From Clostridia bacterium (GTDB lineage Bacteria > Bacillota > Clostridia > UBA1381 > UBA9506), in assembly GCA_017416855.1 (NCBI GenBank), contig JAFQAZ010000017.1, positions 1 through 48,566 of the forward strand: a stretch of 48,566 nt of DNA, written 5' to 3'. Position numbers and translations under genes: made by a program. The notes below the pieces were generated by a model. The model did no database searches. It was not told the DNA's origin and worked only from the letters and a program-made list of their open reading frames with translations. Within the stretch, counting starts at the first letter, position 1. Each line of letters begins with the position of its first letter. This document shows, piece after piece, positions 15,530 to 25,069 of this stretch.

Positions 15530-16414
15530 ATGAGAAAAAAGACAATTATTGGACAAACCGTTTTAAACTCTGTGTTTGTTTTATTATGTATAGCCGCTGT
15601 GGCCCCCTTTGTACTTCTGGTGAGTGTTTCTTTTTCGAATGAAAAAGACCTTGTTTTTAACGGATATAAATTTTGGCCGGAACATTTTGATATCAGCGCT
15701 TATAAATACATATTTTCGAATCCTGCTGCTATATTTAATGCCTATAAAGTGACAGGTATTTTCTCCATTCTTTCAATGTTCTTGGGCGTATTCTTAATGG
15801 CTTTGATTGCTTACCCATTAGGCATTGGAAAAATGCGTGGGAAAAGCTTCGTTTCTATGTATTTGTACATTACGATGATGTTCAGCGGCGGTTTGGTACC
15901 TAGCTATATTCTGATTACACAGTATCTTCATCTGGATGACACCATCTGGGTTTATATTATCCCCAGCTTAATCAGTCCTTGGTATGTATTTATGATTCGT
16001 ACCTTCTTTCAGGGGTTACCATATGAAATATATGAATCATCTGTTATTGACGGAGCAAGTGAATACCGTATTTTCTTCCAGATGGTCATTCCGCTTTCTA
16101 AACCGGTTTTAGCTACAGTGGCGTTGATGACATTCTTATCAAAATGGAATGACTGGAACACCTCGTTATTGTACATAAACAAAAGTGAATTGTTCAGCTT
16201 ACAGTATTTGTTGCAAAAACTTATGAGAGAAATAAAGCTTTTACAAGATATGCAGGGATCGAATGTATCGTCATTAATCAATCCTAGAGACATTCCTACA
16301 GAGTCAGTACGTATGGCAATGGCTGTAATTGTTGCCGGGCCGGCCCTCTTCATATTTCCATTTTTCCAAAAGTATTTTGTAAAGGGATTAACTGTAGGTT
16401 CTGTTAAAGGTTGA
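15530..16414 (+). CDS. Sugar ABC transporter permease, YtcP type
   Basis: 294 residues, second permease of the importer. Six hydrophobic segments are visible, with a strong MFSGGLVPSYIL segment and an EAA-type loop (ESSVIDGASEYRIFFQMVIP). The carboxyl end FVKGLTVGSVKG is the hallmark of YtcP-type permeases. It begins 11 bases after the LplB-type stop behind AGGAGG, so the two are co-translated. Imports glycan fragments together with the lipoprotein at 16632. Confidence 0.9.
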   Translation: MRKKTIIGQTVLNSVFVLLCIAAVAPFVLLVSVSFSNEKDLVFNGYKFWPEHFDISAYKYIFSNPAAIFNAYKVTGIFSILSMFLGVFLMALIAYPLGIGKMRGKSFVSMYLYITMMFSGGLVPSYILITQYLHLDDTIWVYIIPSLISPWYVFMIRTFFQGLPYEIYESSVIDGASEYRIFFQMVIPLSKPVLATVALMTFLSKWNDWNTSLLYINKSELFSLQYLLQKLMREIKLLQDMQGSNVSSLINPRDIPTESVRMAMAVIVAGPALFIFPFFQKYFVKGLTVGSVKG

Positions 16415-16631
16415 TGTGTATTTACAAAAACGTATCATTGGTAACTGCAAATATTTGAGTGTAAAATGGCAAATTTTTAGGTTTGGGATCAGTTATAGCA
16501 AATGTTATAACTAAAGGATGATAATTAGCTAACGGAGAACAAAACAAATAGTAGAGGGATCAACCCACTACATTATATATAAGGTAATAAACTAGTAAAA
16601 CTATACATTCAAAAAGGAAGGAAGAGTTATT
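16415..16631. other. 217-bp gap between permease and binding-protein genes
   Basis: No gene. Holds a weak promoter match (TTGGTA 16438-16443, 18-bp spacer, TAAAAT 16462-16467) and an inverted repeat AGTTATA/TATAACT (16491-16497 and 16506-16512). The binding protein may therefore have extra transcription of its own, as is common. Confidence 0.35.
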
Positions 16632-18071
16632 ATGAAAACAATGAAAAAAGTTATTTGTGTCGTTTTAGCATTCGTTATGCTGTTGATTATGACAGCTTGC
16701 GGCGAGAAAACAACCGGTGGCAATGGAGACAACGTTACAATTACATGGATGTTACCTATCGGCGAATTGCCTGACGAAGAAAAAGTAGAAGCAGCCATTA
16801 ATGAAATTGCTATAGAAGAAATTGGAGTAGCTGTTGATTTAGTTTGTATCGATGGTTCTGCATATACCGAACGAATGAACATGAATATGGCTTCCGGTAA
16901 GGATTATGACCTGTGTTTCACCGGTTATGTAAATCCATATACCAAAGCTGTTGACAACGGCGGTTTGCTGCAGCTTGACGATTTGTTAAAAGAAGTTCCA
17001 AAGCTGATGGAATCTATGCCTGAATATGCGTGGGATGTTGCTAAGATTAAAGGTGGTATTTATGCAGTGCCCAATCTGCAAGGTTTTGCACCGCCGACTA
17101 GTGTTACTTTCTACAAAGATTTAACTGAAAAATATAACTTCGATGCCCGTTCTATTAAACACATTGAAGACTGCGAGCCTTATTTTGAAACTCTGGTGGC
17201 TAATGAACCGGGTATTATTCCTTTCTGGCCTAACTATGGAACAACTCATTGGACTGATCCTGTTTGGGAACAAATTAACAGCCTGCCGCTGGTAATCCGC
17301 AGAGATGGTAGTTCATCTAAAGTAGAAATTTTATACGAAACCGAAGAATACAAACGTGGTATTAATGTTCTGCATAGTTGGTATAACAAGGGTATCCTTC
17401 GTGCTGACTTAGTAAGTGCCCAGAGCAACTCCGAAGACTGGAAAGCCGGTAAAATCGTAGCAAATGGCAGCGGTTGGTTGCCCGGTAGTGAAGAAAAGAA
17501 TTCTCAGCTTTACGGCCGTGAAATCATTACAGTTCCCGTTGTAGAACCCTATATGCAGAAAGAACTGTGCTTAGCTGCTATGACCGGTATTGGCGTTAAT
17601 AGCAAACACCCTGTAGAATCCATTAAATTTATTGAATTGGTTAACACCAATGCAGATGTTTTGAATCTGTTAACATTGGGTATTAAAGATGTTCACTACA
17701 CTTTAGGTGAAGATGGTAAATATACCTTAATTCCCAACAGTGGATGGACAACCGGCGGTGGCTGGCAGTTTGGCAACAACTTTATTCAGTATGTAGCCAG
17801 TGGTGTTGCTGATGATGTTTGGGAACAGACCGAAAAGATGAATCTAGAAGCTATTAAATCTCCTCTGTTAGGCTTTGTTCTTGATACTGAACCCATTAAA
17901 ACTCAAATTTCACAGCTCACAGCTGCAGAAGGAGAATTTGGTGGCGGTATTGAAATTGTGAACAACGGTGCTGACCATGAAAAGAGAATGAAGAAATTGG
18001 AAGCAGCTGGTCTGTATGAAATCCAGGCAGAGGTTCAGAGACAGATTGACGAATATTGGGCAACAAGATAA
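16632..18071 (+). CDS. ABC transporter solute-binding lipoprotein
   Basis: 479 residues. The N-terminus is a lipoprotein signal (MKKVICVVLAFVMLLIMTAC) with the lipid-attached Cys at position 23. The mature part is a two-lobed binding protein of the family 1 / LipO type that goes with LplB/YtcP permeases, starting VTITWMLPIGELPDEEKVEAAI and ending in a helical tail (EAAGLYEIQAEVQRQIDEYW). It captures oligosaccharides outside the membrane and hands them to the permeases at 14574 and 15530. Ribosome site AAGGAAGG. A strong hairpin follows the gene (18092-18130). Confidence 0.9.
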   Translation: MKTMKKVICVVLAFVMLLIMTACGEKTTGGNGDNVTITWMLPIGELPDEEKVEAAINEIAIEEIGVAVDLVCIDGSAYTERMNMNMASGKDYDLCFTGYVNPYTKAVDNGGLLQLDDLLKEVPKLMESMPEYAWDVAKIKGGIYAVPNLQGFAPPTSVTFYKDLTEKYNFDARSIKHIEDCEPYFETLVANEPGIIPFWPNYGTTHWTDPVWEQINSLPLVIRRDGSSSKVEILYETEEYKRGINVLHSWYNKGILRADLVSAQSNSEDWKAGKIVANGSGWLPGSEEKNSQLYGREIITVPVVEPYMQKELCLAAMTGIGVNSKHPVESIKFIELVNTNADVLNLLTLGIKDVHYTLGEDGKYTLIPNSGWTTGGGWQFGNNFIQYVASGVADDVWEQTEKMNLEAIKSPLLGFVLDTEPIKTQISQLTAAEGEFGGGIEIVNNGADHEKRMKKLEAAGLYEIQAEVQRQIDEYWATR

Positions 18072-18091
18072 TTGGTAAGTTTTAATGTAAT

Positions 18092-18130
18092 ATACCTAAA
18101 GCAATACAATTTTTGTATTGCTTTAGGTAT
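18092..18130 (+). terminator. 18-bp perfect hairpin after the binding-protein gene
   Basis: ATACCTAAAGCAATACAA (18092-18109) pairs perfectly with 18113-18130 around a 3-base loop. It is the longest perfect stem seen in the window. A short T-rich stretch (18141-18145) is some distance away, so it probably acts as a partial terminator or a 3' stabiliser that keeps binding-protein mRNA in excess over the surface-protein genes downstream. Confidence 0.65.
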
Positions 18131-18166
18131 TACATAGATATTTTTGAACCAGAGGAGGTAGAGTAA

Positions 18167-20911
18167 GTGAAATTAATGAAGAAATTAATTGCATCTTTGT
18201 TCATTTTTTCTTTATTGCTCTCGATTCTTCCTATGCAAATGACAACCTTTGCAGCAGAAGATCATAATGCTCGTTTAAAGAAATTAATGGATTTGGGTAT
18301 TTATTCTGTTAATGATGACATGGAATATGATACAGAGTGTATCAAACGAGAGAGCATGGCATCTATCTTATCCGTTTTTTACGGTGTAACAGAAGAAGAT
18401 TACCCTGAAGAAACAATTTTTGAGGATGTTTCGGCAAACTGGGCCTCCGGTCACATTATGGCAATGGTGAATAATGGCATTATGAATGGTTATTCTGATG
18501 GTTTATTCCGTCCTATGTCTTATGTAACAGGAGATGCTGCTATTAAAACATTGGTTTCGATGGCAGGTTATAGCTTTTTAGCAGAAAGTAAAGGCGGTTA
18601 CCCGGAGGGTTACCGCAGAATGGCAGCTGAGTTAGGTATGCTGAAAGGCATCGAAAATATGGACCGTGCTGCTAATATTACCCGCGGTGAGTTTACAACG
18701 CTGCTTTATAATGCATTGGATGTTCCTATGCTGCAGCAGGTTACTGCCGGTGCAACAAACAGATTTGAAACGGATGGCACCACTACATTATTATCTTTTC
18801 ATTTAAATATTTACCGTGAAAAGGGTGTCATCACAGCGCTGCCTTATGTTTCAGCAGGTCTTGGCGAAGGAGCCGGTGCCGGCAAAGTTCATCTTGATAA
18901 TGTTGCTTATTTATGTAATTTGGATGCATATCCCTATTTAGGCGAACAAGTAGAGGTATATTTTCGTTTGGGTGAAGGGGACTTAAGCGAAATTGTTAGT
19001 ATTGAGCATAACTCAAATGCATCTACTAGCGTAATGGTAGATGCAAAAGACATTGTTTCTTATAATAATTTCAAATTTACTTACACTGTGAAAGACCGTG
19101 AAAAGTCTCTGACTGTCCCCAGTGATGTGTTAGTCATCTTCAACGGCAAGCCGATGACTTATTTCACCGATGCTCATATGATGCCCAAGCAGGGTAATGT
19201 GCGCTTTTGTGATGTAGATAATAATGGTGAATTTGATCTTGCAGTTGTCACCTATGAGGTTGACTATCACGTTGCAAGAATAAACCGTTCTTCTTTTGAA
19301 ATCAGTATTGCAGATATGAATGGCATCAAAGAAAACAAACCGGCTTTGACCATTGATACAGATGATGATAGCTATCATTACAGTGTTTATAACGCAGGTC
19401 AAGCTTGCGATTTAGAAGATATTCAGACCAATGAGATTATTAGCATTGCTGCTGATAGTATGGATTTAGCGACTGGCAAAATTCTATCAAGCAGTAGAAT
19501 ATACCGTATTCAGCGTTGTGAGACCAGAGTTAAAGGTATGCTTCAGATCATTGGCGACAACGAAATTGTTGTAGATGGTAAAACATTAGAATTGTCCTAT
19601 TCCTATCAGAAGTTAAACCAAAAGGCTACAATAGGAAAAGAGTATACCTTTTATTATAATTATATCGGAAAAATTGCTGATTTTGACGGTAAATCGGACT
19701 CTGTTATGTATGCTATTTTAGTTAGAGCCGGCACAGAAGGTGGCCCACTCAGCCAGACGATAAAAGTACAGTTTTTCACCCAGGATGGTAGAAAAGTGAC
19801 GACAAATTGTGCTGATAATCTACAGCTTGACGGTAACAACAAAAATGCGTACAGTAATGCAGTGGATTATTTAAAGGCAAGTGCCGTTGATTTTGTTAAT
19901 GTTACTGGTATTACTCCGAATAACAATGATGTTTGGCAGTTGATTAAATATAAAGAGGATGAAATCGGTCTTATAACATCCATTGATACCATTAAACCTA
20001 ATGTAAATCCAAGTGGCAGCGATTTAACTTGGAACGATAGTACAAGCAACAGTCATACATATATTGATGGTGTTATTGCAAACGATGGAACCGGAAGACG
20101 CCACACAATGCGTGATGATTGTATGTTTGTTATTTATGACCCTCTAAAAACGTTTGATATTGATAATTTACATCTTAAAAAAGTAAGCTATTTACGACGC
20201 GGTAGTGATTATCCAAATGCTAACGCAACGGCACTTCATAATTACTTTGACTCAGATGAAATTGGTGCTGAGTATGTATTGTTGCGTGGTGAGCAAGGAG
20301 CTAATATGGCACCTGATGGCGAAGATAGAGAATCGGTTGCTTTATATTTAAGTGACATCCAGATATTGAATGCTGAGGGCGAAAATAAAGATGCTATTAT
20401 AGGTGTTAAATTAACAACCGGCGTTGCACAAAATTATGTAATAACTGACAAAAGCTTATTGACAACAAATAATATTAATCCCGGCGATATTATTAATTTT
20501 ACAACGAATACAAATGGTGAAATTACTCAGATCAAAAAGCTTATCAACATTAATAATGCCAGCGAAGGAACTTTGACCTGGAACTCCGTTACTGCATGGT
20601 CAGGTCCAATATCGGCCTATGTAACTACAACCTGCGGTGTTGTAAGCGACCGGAACGACCAATATATTCGACTGGAATCTCCCAACAGCATTACAGTTGG
20701 TCCTAAAGACTTTAGTTTAGGCTCTATTACCAGCATTTTTAAAATTAGCACTTTGAAAACAATCATTATTTATGACCAAGTAAACAACAAAGCATTTAAA
20801 GGTACTATCGAAGATATTCGCATGGCAAATGAATTCGGTTATGATGGAGCAGATTTAGTTGTTGGTTATAGAAATGCAGGAGTATTGGATACAATAATTC
20901 TTTACAGATAG
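18167..20911 (+). CDS. Secreted S-layer-homology protein of unknown function
   Basis: 914 residues from a GTG start (GGAGG 8 bases ahead). A signal peptide (KKLIASLFIFSLLLSILPMQMTTFAAE) is followed by three SLH-like repeats at about 33-190; the middle one (FEDVSANWASGHIMAMVNNGIMNGYSDG) is clear and the outer two are degenerate. SLH domains bind pyruvylated secondary cell-wall polymer, so the protein should be displayed on the wall. The remaining 700 residues are beta-rich, with no fold I can name and no catalytic motif. It lies between the ABC binding protein and the first beta-helix enzyme, 12 bases before the latter, so it may be a surface glycan-binding or scaffold protein of the same system; that is inferred. 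Confidence 0.75.
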   Translation: MKLMKKLIASLFIFSLLLSILPMQMTTFAAEDHNARLKKLMDLGIYSVNDDMEYDTECIKRESMASILSVFYGVTEEDYPEETIFEDVSANWASGHIMAMVNNGIMNGYSDGLFRPMSYVTGDAAIKTLVSMAGYSFLAESKGGYPEGYRRMAAELGMLKGIENMDRAANITRGEFTTLLYNALDVPMLQQVTAGATNRFETDGTTTLLSFHLNIYREKGVITALPYVSAGLGEGAGAGKVHLDNVAYLCNLDAYPYLGEQVEVYFRLGEGDLSEIVSIEHNSNASTSVMVDAKDIVSYNNFKFTYTVKDREKSLTVPSDVLVIFNGKPMTYFTDAHMMPKQGNVRFCDVDNNGEFDLAVVTYEVDYHVARINRSSFEISIADMNGIKENKPALTIDTDDDSYHYSVYNAGQACDLEDIQTNEIISIAADSMDLATGKILSSSRIYRIQRCETRVKGMLQIIGDNEIVVDGKTLELSYSYQKLNQKATIGKEYTFYYNYIGKIADFDGKSDSVMYAILVRAGTEGGPLSQTIKVQFFTQDGRKVTTNCADNLQLDGNNKNAYSNAVDYLKASAVDFVNVTGITPNNNDVWQLIKYKEDEIGLITSIDTIKPNVNPSGSDLTWNDSTSNSHTYIDGVIANDGTGRRHTMRDDCMFVIYDPLKTFDIDNLHLKKVSYLRRGSDYPNANATALHNYFDSDEIGAEYVLLRGEQGANMAPDGEDRESVALYLSDIQILNAEGENKDAIIGVKLTTGVAQNYVITDKSLLTTNNINPGDIINFTTNTNGEITQIKKLININNASEGTLTWNSVTAWSGPISAYVTTTCGVVSDRNDQYIRLESPNSITVGPKDFSLGSITSIFKISTLKTIIIYDQVNNKAFKGTIEDIRMANEFGYDGADLVVGYRNAGVLDTIILYR

Positions 20912-20923
20912 GGGGTGTTCTAC

Positions 20924-23900
20924 TTGAAAAAAGTACAACATTTTATCGCGCGGCTTGTTTGCTTGGTAATGTTTATTTGTATGGTTATCCCAAGCGGTGT
21001 AGTACTGGCAAATGATGAATATACAATAGCTTTTTTAGGGAACACCACCTTAAAAAATGAGTTAGTTAAACCATATCCTAAACAAATTCAAGGGTATTTC
21101 GAGGGAAGATTAGAAACAACAGTTAATGTCATCAGTGCCAATCCGATTGATTTTGATTCTGATGACTTTATGAATGATTTAGTTGAAAATGTTCTTCCGA
21201 AAAATCCCGATGCTGTCTTTTTAGAACTAGATGTCAGCAAGCATTATGCGGTAACAAATGAGGATTTAACCGCAAGATTAGAATCTATGGTGCTTGCTAT
21301 GCTGGAAACTGAAAAAGTTCCCGCTATTTATCTCATTTATTTCCCTGAAGAAAATATGTGGGATGGTCGTGCACCATTTCAAAAGGTGGCAGAGCGATAT
21401 GAACTGATTGTTTTAGATGCCTTTAGTCACTTTAAGGCGCAAATTGAGTCCGGCAAAATTGTGACCAGAGAAATTTTAACAGCAGGCATTATCCCCGGCG
21501 AAGAAGGGCATGATCGTTTATCCCGCTTTGCTATTAATGAACTGAAAAAGATTAATGATTTATTTAAAAAACCAAATTTTGAGGCAAAGCAAATCACTTC
21601 TAAACGTTACACAACTGTAGTGCAAGAGGTGATTGAAAAAGAAGAACTAAAAACAGACGGGACTGTACTTTATGTTGCACCAAACGGCAGTGACAATGCA
21701 AAAGGCACACTTGAAGCACCGCTTCAGTCTGTTGAAGAAGCCCGGCGTCGTATTCGTGCGGTGAAGCAAAAAGAAATGGAAAACTTCCGCGGGGCAACCG
21801 TGTATTTGCGAGCAGGACTTTATCAGTTCCCCGATGGTCTTAACTTTACAGAGGATGATTCCGGAACGAATACAGCCGGTGTTGTTTATACAGCATACGA
21901 AGGAGAAGAGGTTCGTTTTACAAATGGTTCGCTTATTAAGCCACAAGACTTTAAACCTGTAACAGATCCGAAGGTTTTAAAACGTCTACATTATAAGGGT
22001 GTAGCCAATATTTTAGAATATAACTTAAGAGATGCAGGTATTGAGCCTGGTGAATTTTTAATTCATCCAACCTCTCCCAAGACGGATATTGTGCGTACTA
22101 ACTGTAATACTGGTTCTGAAACAAGACTTGCTTTAGGCAATATTTTCGTTGTGAATGGTAAAGACCAGCAACGTGCTCAGTATCCGAATGGTGGTTGGGA
22201 TGAAGTAGCCGCTCACCAGGATGGTATTGAAAAACACCTTGCCTTCTCCGGCTCCGCACCGGACCGTTGGAACACCAATTCAGGCCAGGCGTTTATTAAA
22301 ATGATTGTTAACCGTGGTTATTGGCATTGGCTTGTTAAGTTTGTAGGAACAGATACCGAGCAGCGCTTCCTTGAAATGGTAGACAGAGGTGATAAGCCTA
22401 CGGTAGGCGGGTATTGGTCCATCATGAACCTGTTAGAAGAACTGGACATCCCTGGTGAATGGTGCGTGGAAGAAAAAACAGGTATGCTGTATTACTACCC
22501 TCGTGAAGGCTTCGAAAATGCAGAATTGCTTTTCTCCAGCAACATTAAACCCATTGTTAAGATGAACAGAACAAAGAATATCACACTGGAGGGTATTACC
22601 ATAGAGGGTGGCTGTTACATTGGTATTAACATTATTGATGGTTATGGCAATACCATTAAAAACTGCACCATCCGTAACATGGGTAACCGCGGTGTAGCCA
22701 TTGACCATAGTGGTAAACCCGGTCCTGGCAATAACGGTGTTGTTGGTTGCCATATTTATAACACAGCTTTATCTGCCGTAACCATTATTGGCGGCGATAA
22801 AAGCGGTTTGACTCATCAGAATGACTATGTGGTAAACAACCACATTGAAAACTTCTGTACCTATGGTAAACACGGTAGTGCCGGCATTTACATTTATAAT
22901 GCCGTAGGTACATATATCCGAAACAACAATATTCACAACAGCACGGCGCCTGCAATCGAAATGGCGGGCAACGACATGTATGTAGAATATAACGAAATGT
23001 ATAATGTCATTCGTGACACGGACGACTCCGGTGTTATGTATGACCAGCATCAGGGTTATGTGGTGCAGGGTAAATATGTTAACCACAACTATTTCCATGA
23101 TGTGTGGCAGTCATTAAGAGCTTTTGCCGTAGGGCACGTTATGGGTTATTATGCTGACTGTACCAGTAGTAGCGGTAGCCGCATTGAAAACAATGTGTTT
23201 GTTAATCTGGGTCTTCCGATACACACCAGTACCGGTAAAAACATAACCATCGCAGAAAATGTCATTATTGATGGTCCTAATGTTGATTCTAGTGGTATAA
23301 GTATAGTAGATGCCCATTGGGGCAATCGAAATCCCGGAGGACGTTATGGAGCAACGAACGACGTTATTTTAGACATGATTAAACAGGCCAATGGTGATTT
23401 TGAAGCCTTGAGAAAACTCGGTAAAGCTCATGTTACAGATCCGTCCGGTGCAGATTTATATTATTATAAACTGGCTTATTTAGATACTAAAGAGTTTACT
23501 GGTGAGAATAGGGATAATTACTTCTTGCAGTATCCTTGGATGGAGCGTTTTGACGATAGCTCGTTGCCTTATAGTGCTGAGGATATTCTCCTGCGTGATA
23601 ATGGCTTGTTCGATTATTTTGATACAAGAGGCCCTGCCATCGAATTACAAGGTCTTTCTCATAAGAAATATAGCGAGGACAACTATGTTAGCGACAAACC
23701 GTTAATGCAGGGTGAAACTGGTTTAGACCGTTTGGCTAAAGTGGATGAAGCTATGCAGATCATGAAAGAAAAATCACCTGATTTTGAGGTTTGGGATGTC
23801 CGTACCACCGGTATTTTAGATGGTCCTAAGCCTGTTGGCAACTTTGATTTGTTATCACCCCGAAACGGCGAAAAAGATGTTGCTACGAAGCGAACCTATT

Positions 23901-25024
23901 TCTTCTGGGATTTTGCATCCGGAGCCGATGAATATCGCATCGAAGTTGCTACCGATGCAGACTTCAAGAATATTGTCCATTCTGAGATTGTGAGAAACAA
24001 CTATGTGACCGTGACTGGTCTTAAAGAAGGCGTTCGCAAATATTATTGGCGTGTAACTGCCATCAGTGAATCTGATAAGTTTTATGGTAATCCTCAGGCA
24101 GGACCCTTCTCCTTTACGACCGAACGTTATATGGAGACAGATAAGGGTGAACTTTCTATTGCGTTGAGTGCCGCTTATAGTGTGCTCGACCAGATTGTTG
24201 AAGGCACTAACCCCGGAGAATATCCTATGGGCACCAGAGCAACCTTAGAGAGCGTGATTGCAGAGGGTGAAGCAATGCGTTCTGCTCAGCGTTCAACAAA
24301 AGAAGATGTTCATACGATAACTGAAAAGATAAACGAAGCTTGGACAAAAGCACGCTGTAGCATTATCATAACAGAAGCTGATGCAGGTACGATTTTTGCA
24401 CAACCTGAAAATATAGTTTTTGTTGGTAAAGGTGATGCAGTTGATGCTGCCACAAATAGTGCAGATGTGGTTTTCGGTGAGAACAAGATAAGTATTTTAG
24501 ATAAGGCGAATGATAGAACCACGGTATTTAGCAAAGCGAAGACTAAACCCTATAACGTTATGCGATTAAAAGGTACCATTAGTTTTGATCAAAATGATGG
24601 TCACTGGGTCATTTTAGGTCTGGGTTGCTATAACCAGCTATATACGCCTTGGAACATGTCTAGTTATGTAATTTTAATTCGCAAAGACGGTATCGAGTTG
24701 CAGGCCTTTAAGCCTCACACCAACAGTGCGGGCTCAATTTATACAGCAGTACCGAATGATTATATTAAAATGGGTGTTCCGCATGACCTTGAGTTTGCGG
24801 CGGTTCCTTGTACAGAAGGTATCAGACTCGTCTTCAGGGTAGATGGAAAAATTATTTTTGATCAGATTGATGATACTTATCCAATGTTTGAACCCGGTCA
24901 CATGATGTTGCACTCCTTAGGACCAACAACAACATTTGATATTGAACCGGCTATGACAGAACAGGAGTATCCCTCCCTGTATGAACTGCTCAGCGACCCT
25001 GAATCCGAACTGAATAAAAAATAA
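20924..25024 (+). CDS. Giant secreted beta-helix protein (GH141-like) with degenerate SGNH and Fn3 domains
   Basis: 1366 residues from a TTG start placed 8 bases after a GGGGG ribosome site. Order by eye: signal peptide (1-29); an SGNH-hydrolase-like domain (about 32-210) in which the usual GDS is GNT and the final block keeps P-x3-GH; a right-handed parallel beta-helix domain (about 247-860) opening with VLYVAPNGSD and containing GGYWSIMNLLEELDIPGEWCVEEKTG, typical of GH141-like glycosidases; a fibronectin-III-like domain (about 970-1067); a short helical module (about 1075-1147); and a C-terminal beta-sandwich (about 1160-1350). GH141 includes alpha-L-fucosidase and xylanase activities. The enzyme probably attacks the target polysaccharide outside the cell. 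It has no SLH domain, so it is released or held by another protein. Confidence 0.75.
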   Translation: MKKVQHFIARLVCLVMFICMVIPSGVVLANDEYTIAFLGNTTLKNELVKPYPKQIQGYFEGRLETTVNVISANPIDFDSDDFMNDLVENVLPKNPDAVFLELDVSKHYAVTNEDLTARLESMVLAMLETEKVPAIYLIYFPEENMWDGRAPFQKVAERYELIVLDAFSHFKAQIESGKIVTREILTAGIIPGEEGHDRLSRFAINELKKINDLFKKPNFEAKQITSKRYTTVVQEVIEKEELKTDGTVLYVAPNGSDNAKGTLEAPLQSVEEARRRIRAVKQKEMENFRGATVYLRAGLYQFPDGLNFTEDDSGTNTAGVVYTAYEGEEVRFTNGSLIKPQDFKPVTDPKVLKRLHYKGVANILEYNLRDAGIEPGEFLIHPTSPKTDIVRTNCNTGSETRLALGNIFVVNGKDQQRAQYPNGGWDEVAAHQDGIEKHLAFSGSAPDRWNTNSGQAFIKMIVNRGYWHWLVKFVGTDTEQRFLEMVDRGDKPTVGGYWSIMNLLEELDIPGEWCVEEKTGMLYYYPREGFENAELLFSSNIKPIVKMNRTKNITLEGITIEGGCYIGINIIDGYGNTIKNCTIRNMGNRGVAIDHSGKPGPGNNGVVGCHIYNTALSAVTIIGGDKSGLTHQNDYVVNNHIENFCTYGKHGSAGIYIYNAVGTYIRNNNIHNSTAPAIEMAGNDMYVEYNEMYNVIRDTDDSGVMYDQHQGYVVQGKYVNHNYFHDVWQSLRAFAVGHVMGYYADCTSSSGSRIENNVFVNLGLPIHTSTGKNITIAENVIIDGPNVDSSGISIVDAHWGNRNPGGRYGATNDVILDMIKQANGDFEALRKLGKAHVTDPSGADLYYYKLAYLDTKEFTGENRDNYFLQYPWMERFDDSSLPYSAEDILLRDNGLFDYFDTRGPAIELQGLSHKKYSEDNYVSDKPLMQGETGLDRLAKVDEAMQIMKEKSPDFEVWDVRTTGILDGPKPVGNFDLLSPRNGEKDVATKRTYFFWDFASGADEYRIEVATDADFKNIVHSEIVRNNYVTVTGLKEGVRKYYWRVTAISESDKFYGNPQAGPFSFTTERYMETDKGELSIALSAAYSVLDQIVEGTNPGEYPMGTRATLESVIAEGEAMRSAQRSTKEDVHTITEKINEAWTKARCSIIITEADAGTIFAQPENIVFVGKGDAVDAATNSADVVFGENKISILDKANDRTTVFSKAKTKPYNVMRLKGTISFDQNDGHWVILGLGCYNQLYTPWNMSSYVILIRKDGIELQAFKPHTNSAGSIYTAVPNDYIKMGVPHDLEFAAVPCTEGIRLVFRVDGKIIFDQIDDTYPMFEPGHMMLHSLGPTTTFDIEPAMTEQEYPSLYELLSDPESELNKK

Positions 25025-25069
25025 TTGAAATTGATCGGTAGTATCAATGACTTACTAAGGAGGTAACCT

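Noticed and set aside
22433-23317. Run of minus-strand open frames (106, 109 and 67 codons)
   Set aside because: They are mirror frames of the Asn/Ile/Val-rich beta-helix coding region, which leaves the opposite strand open by codon bias.
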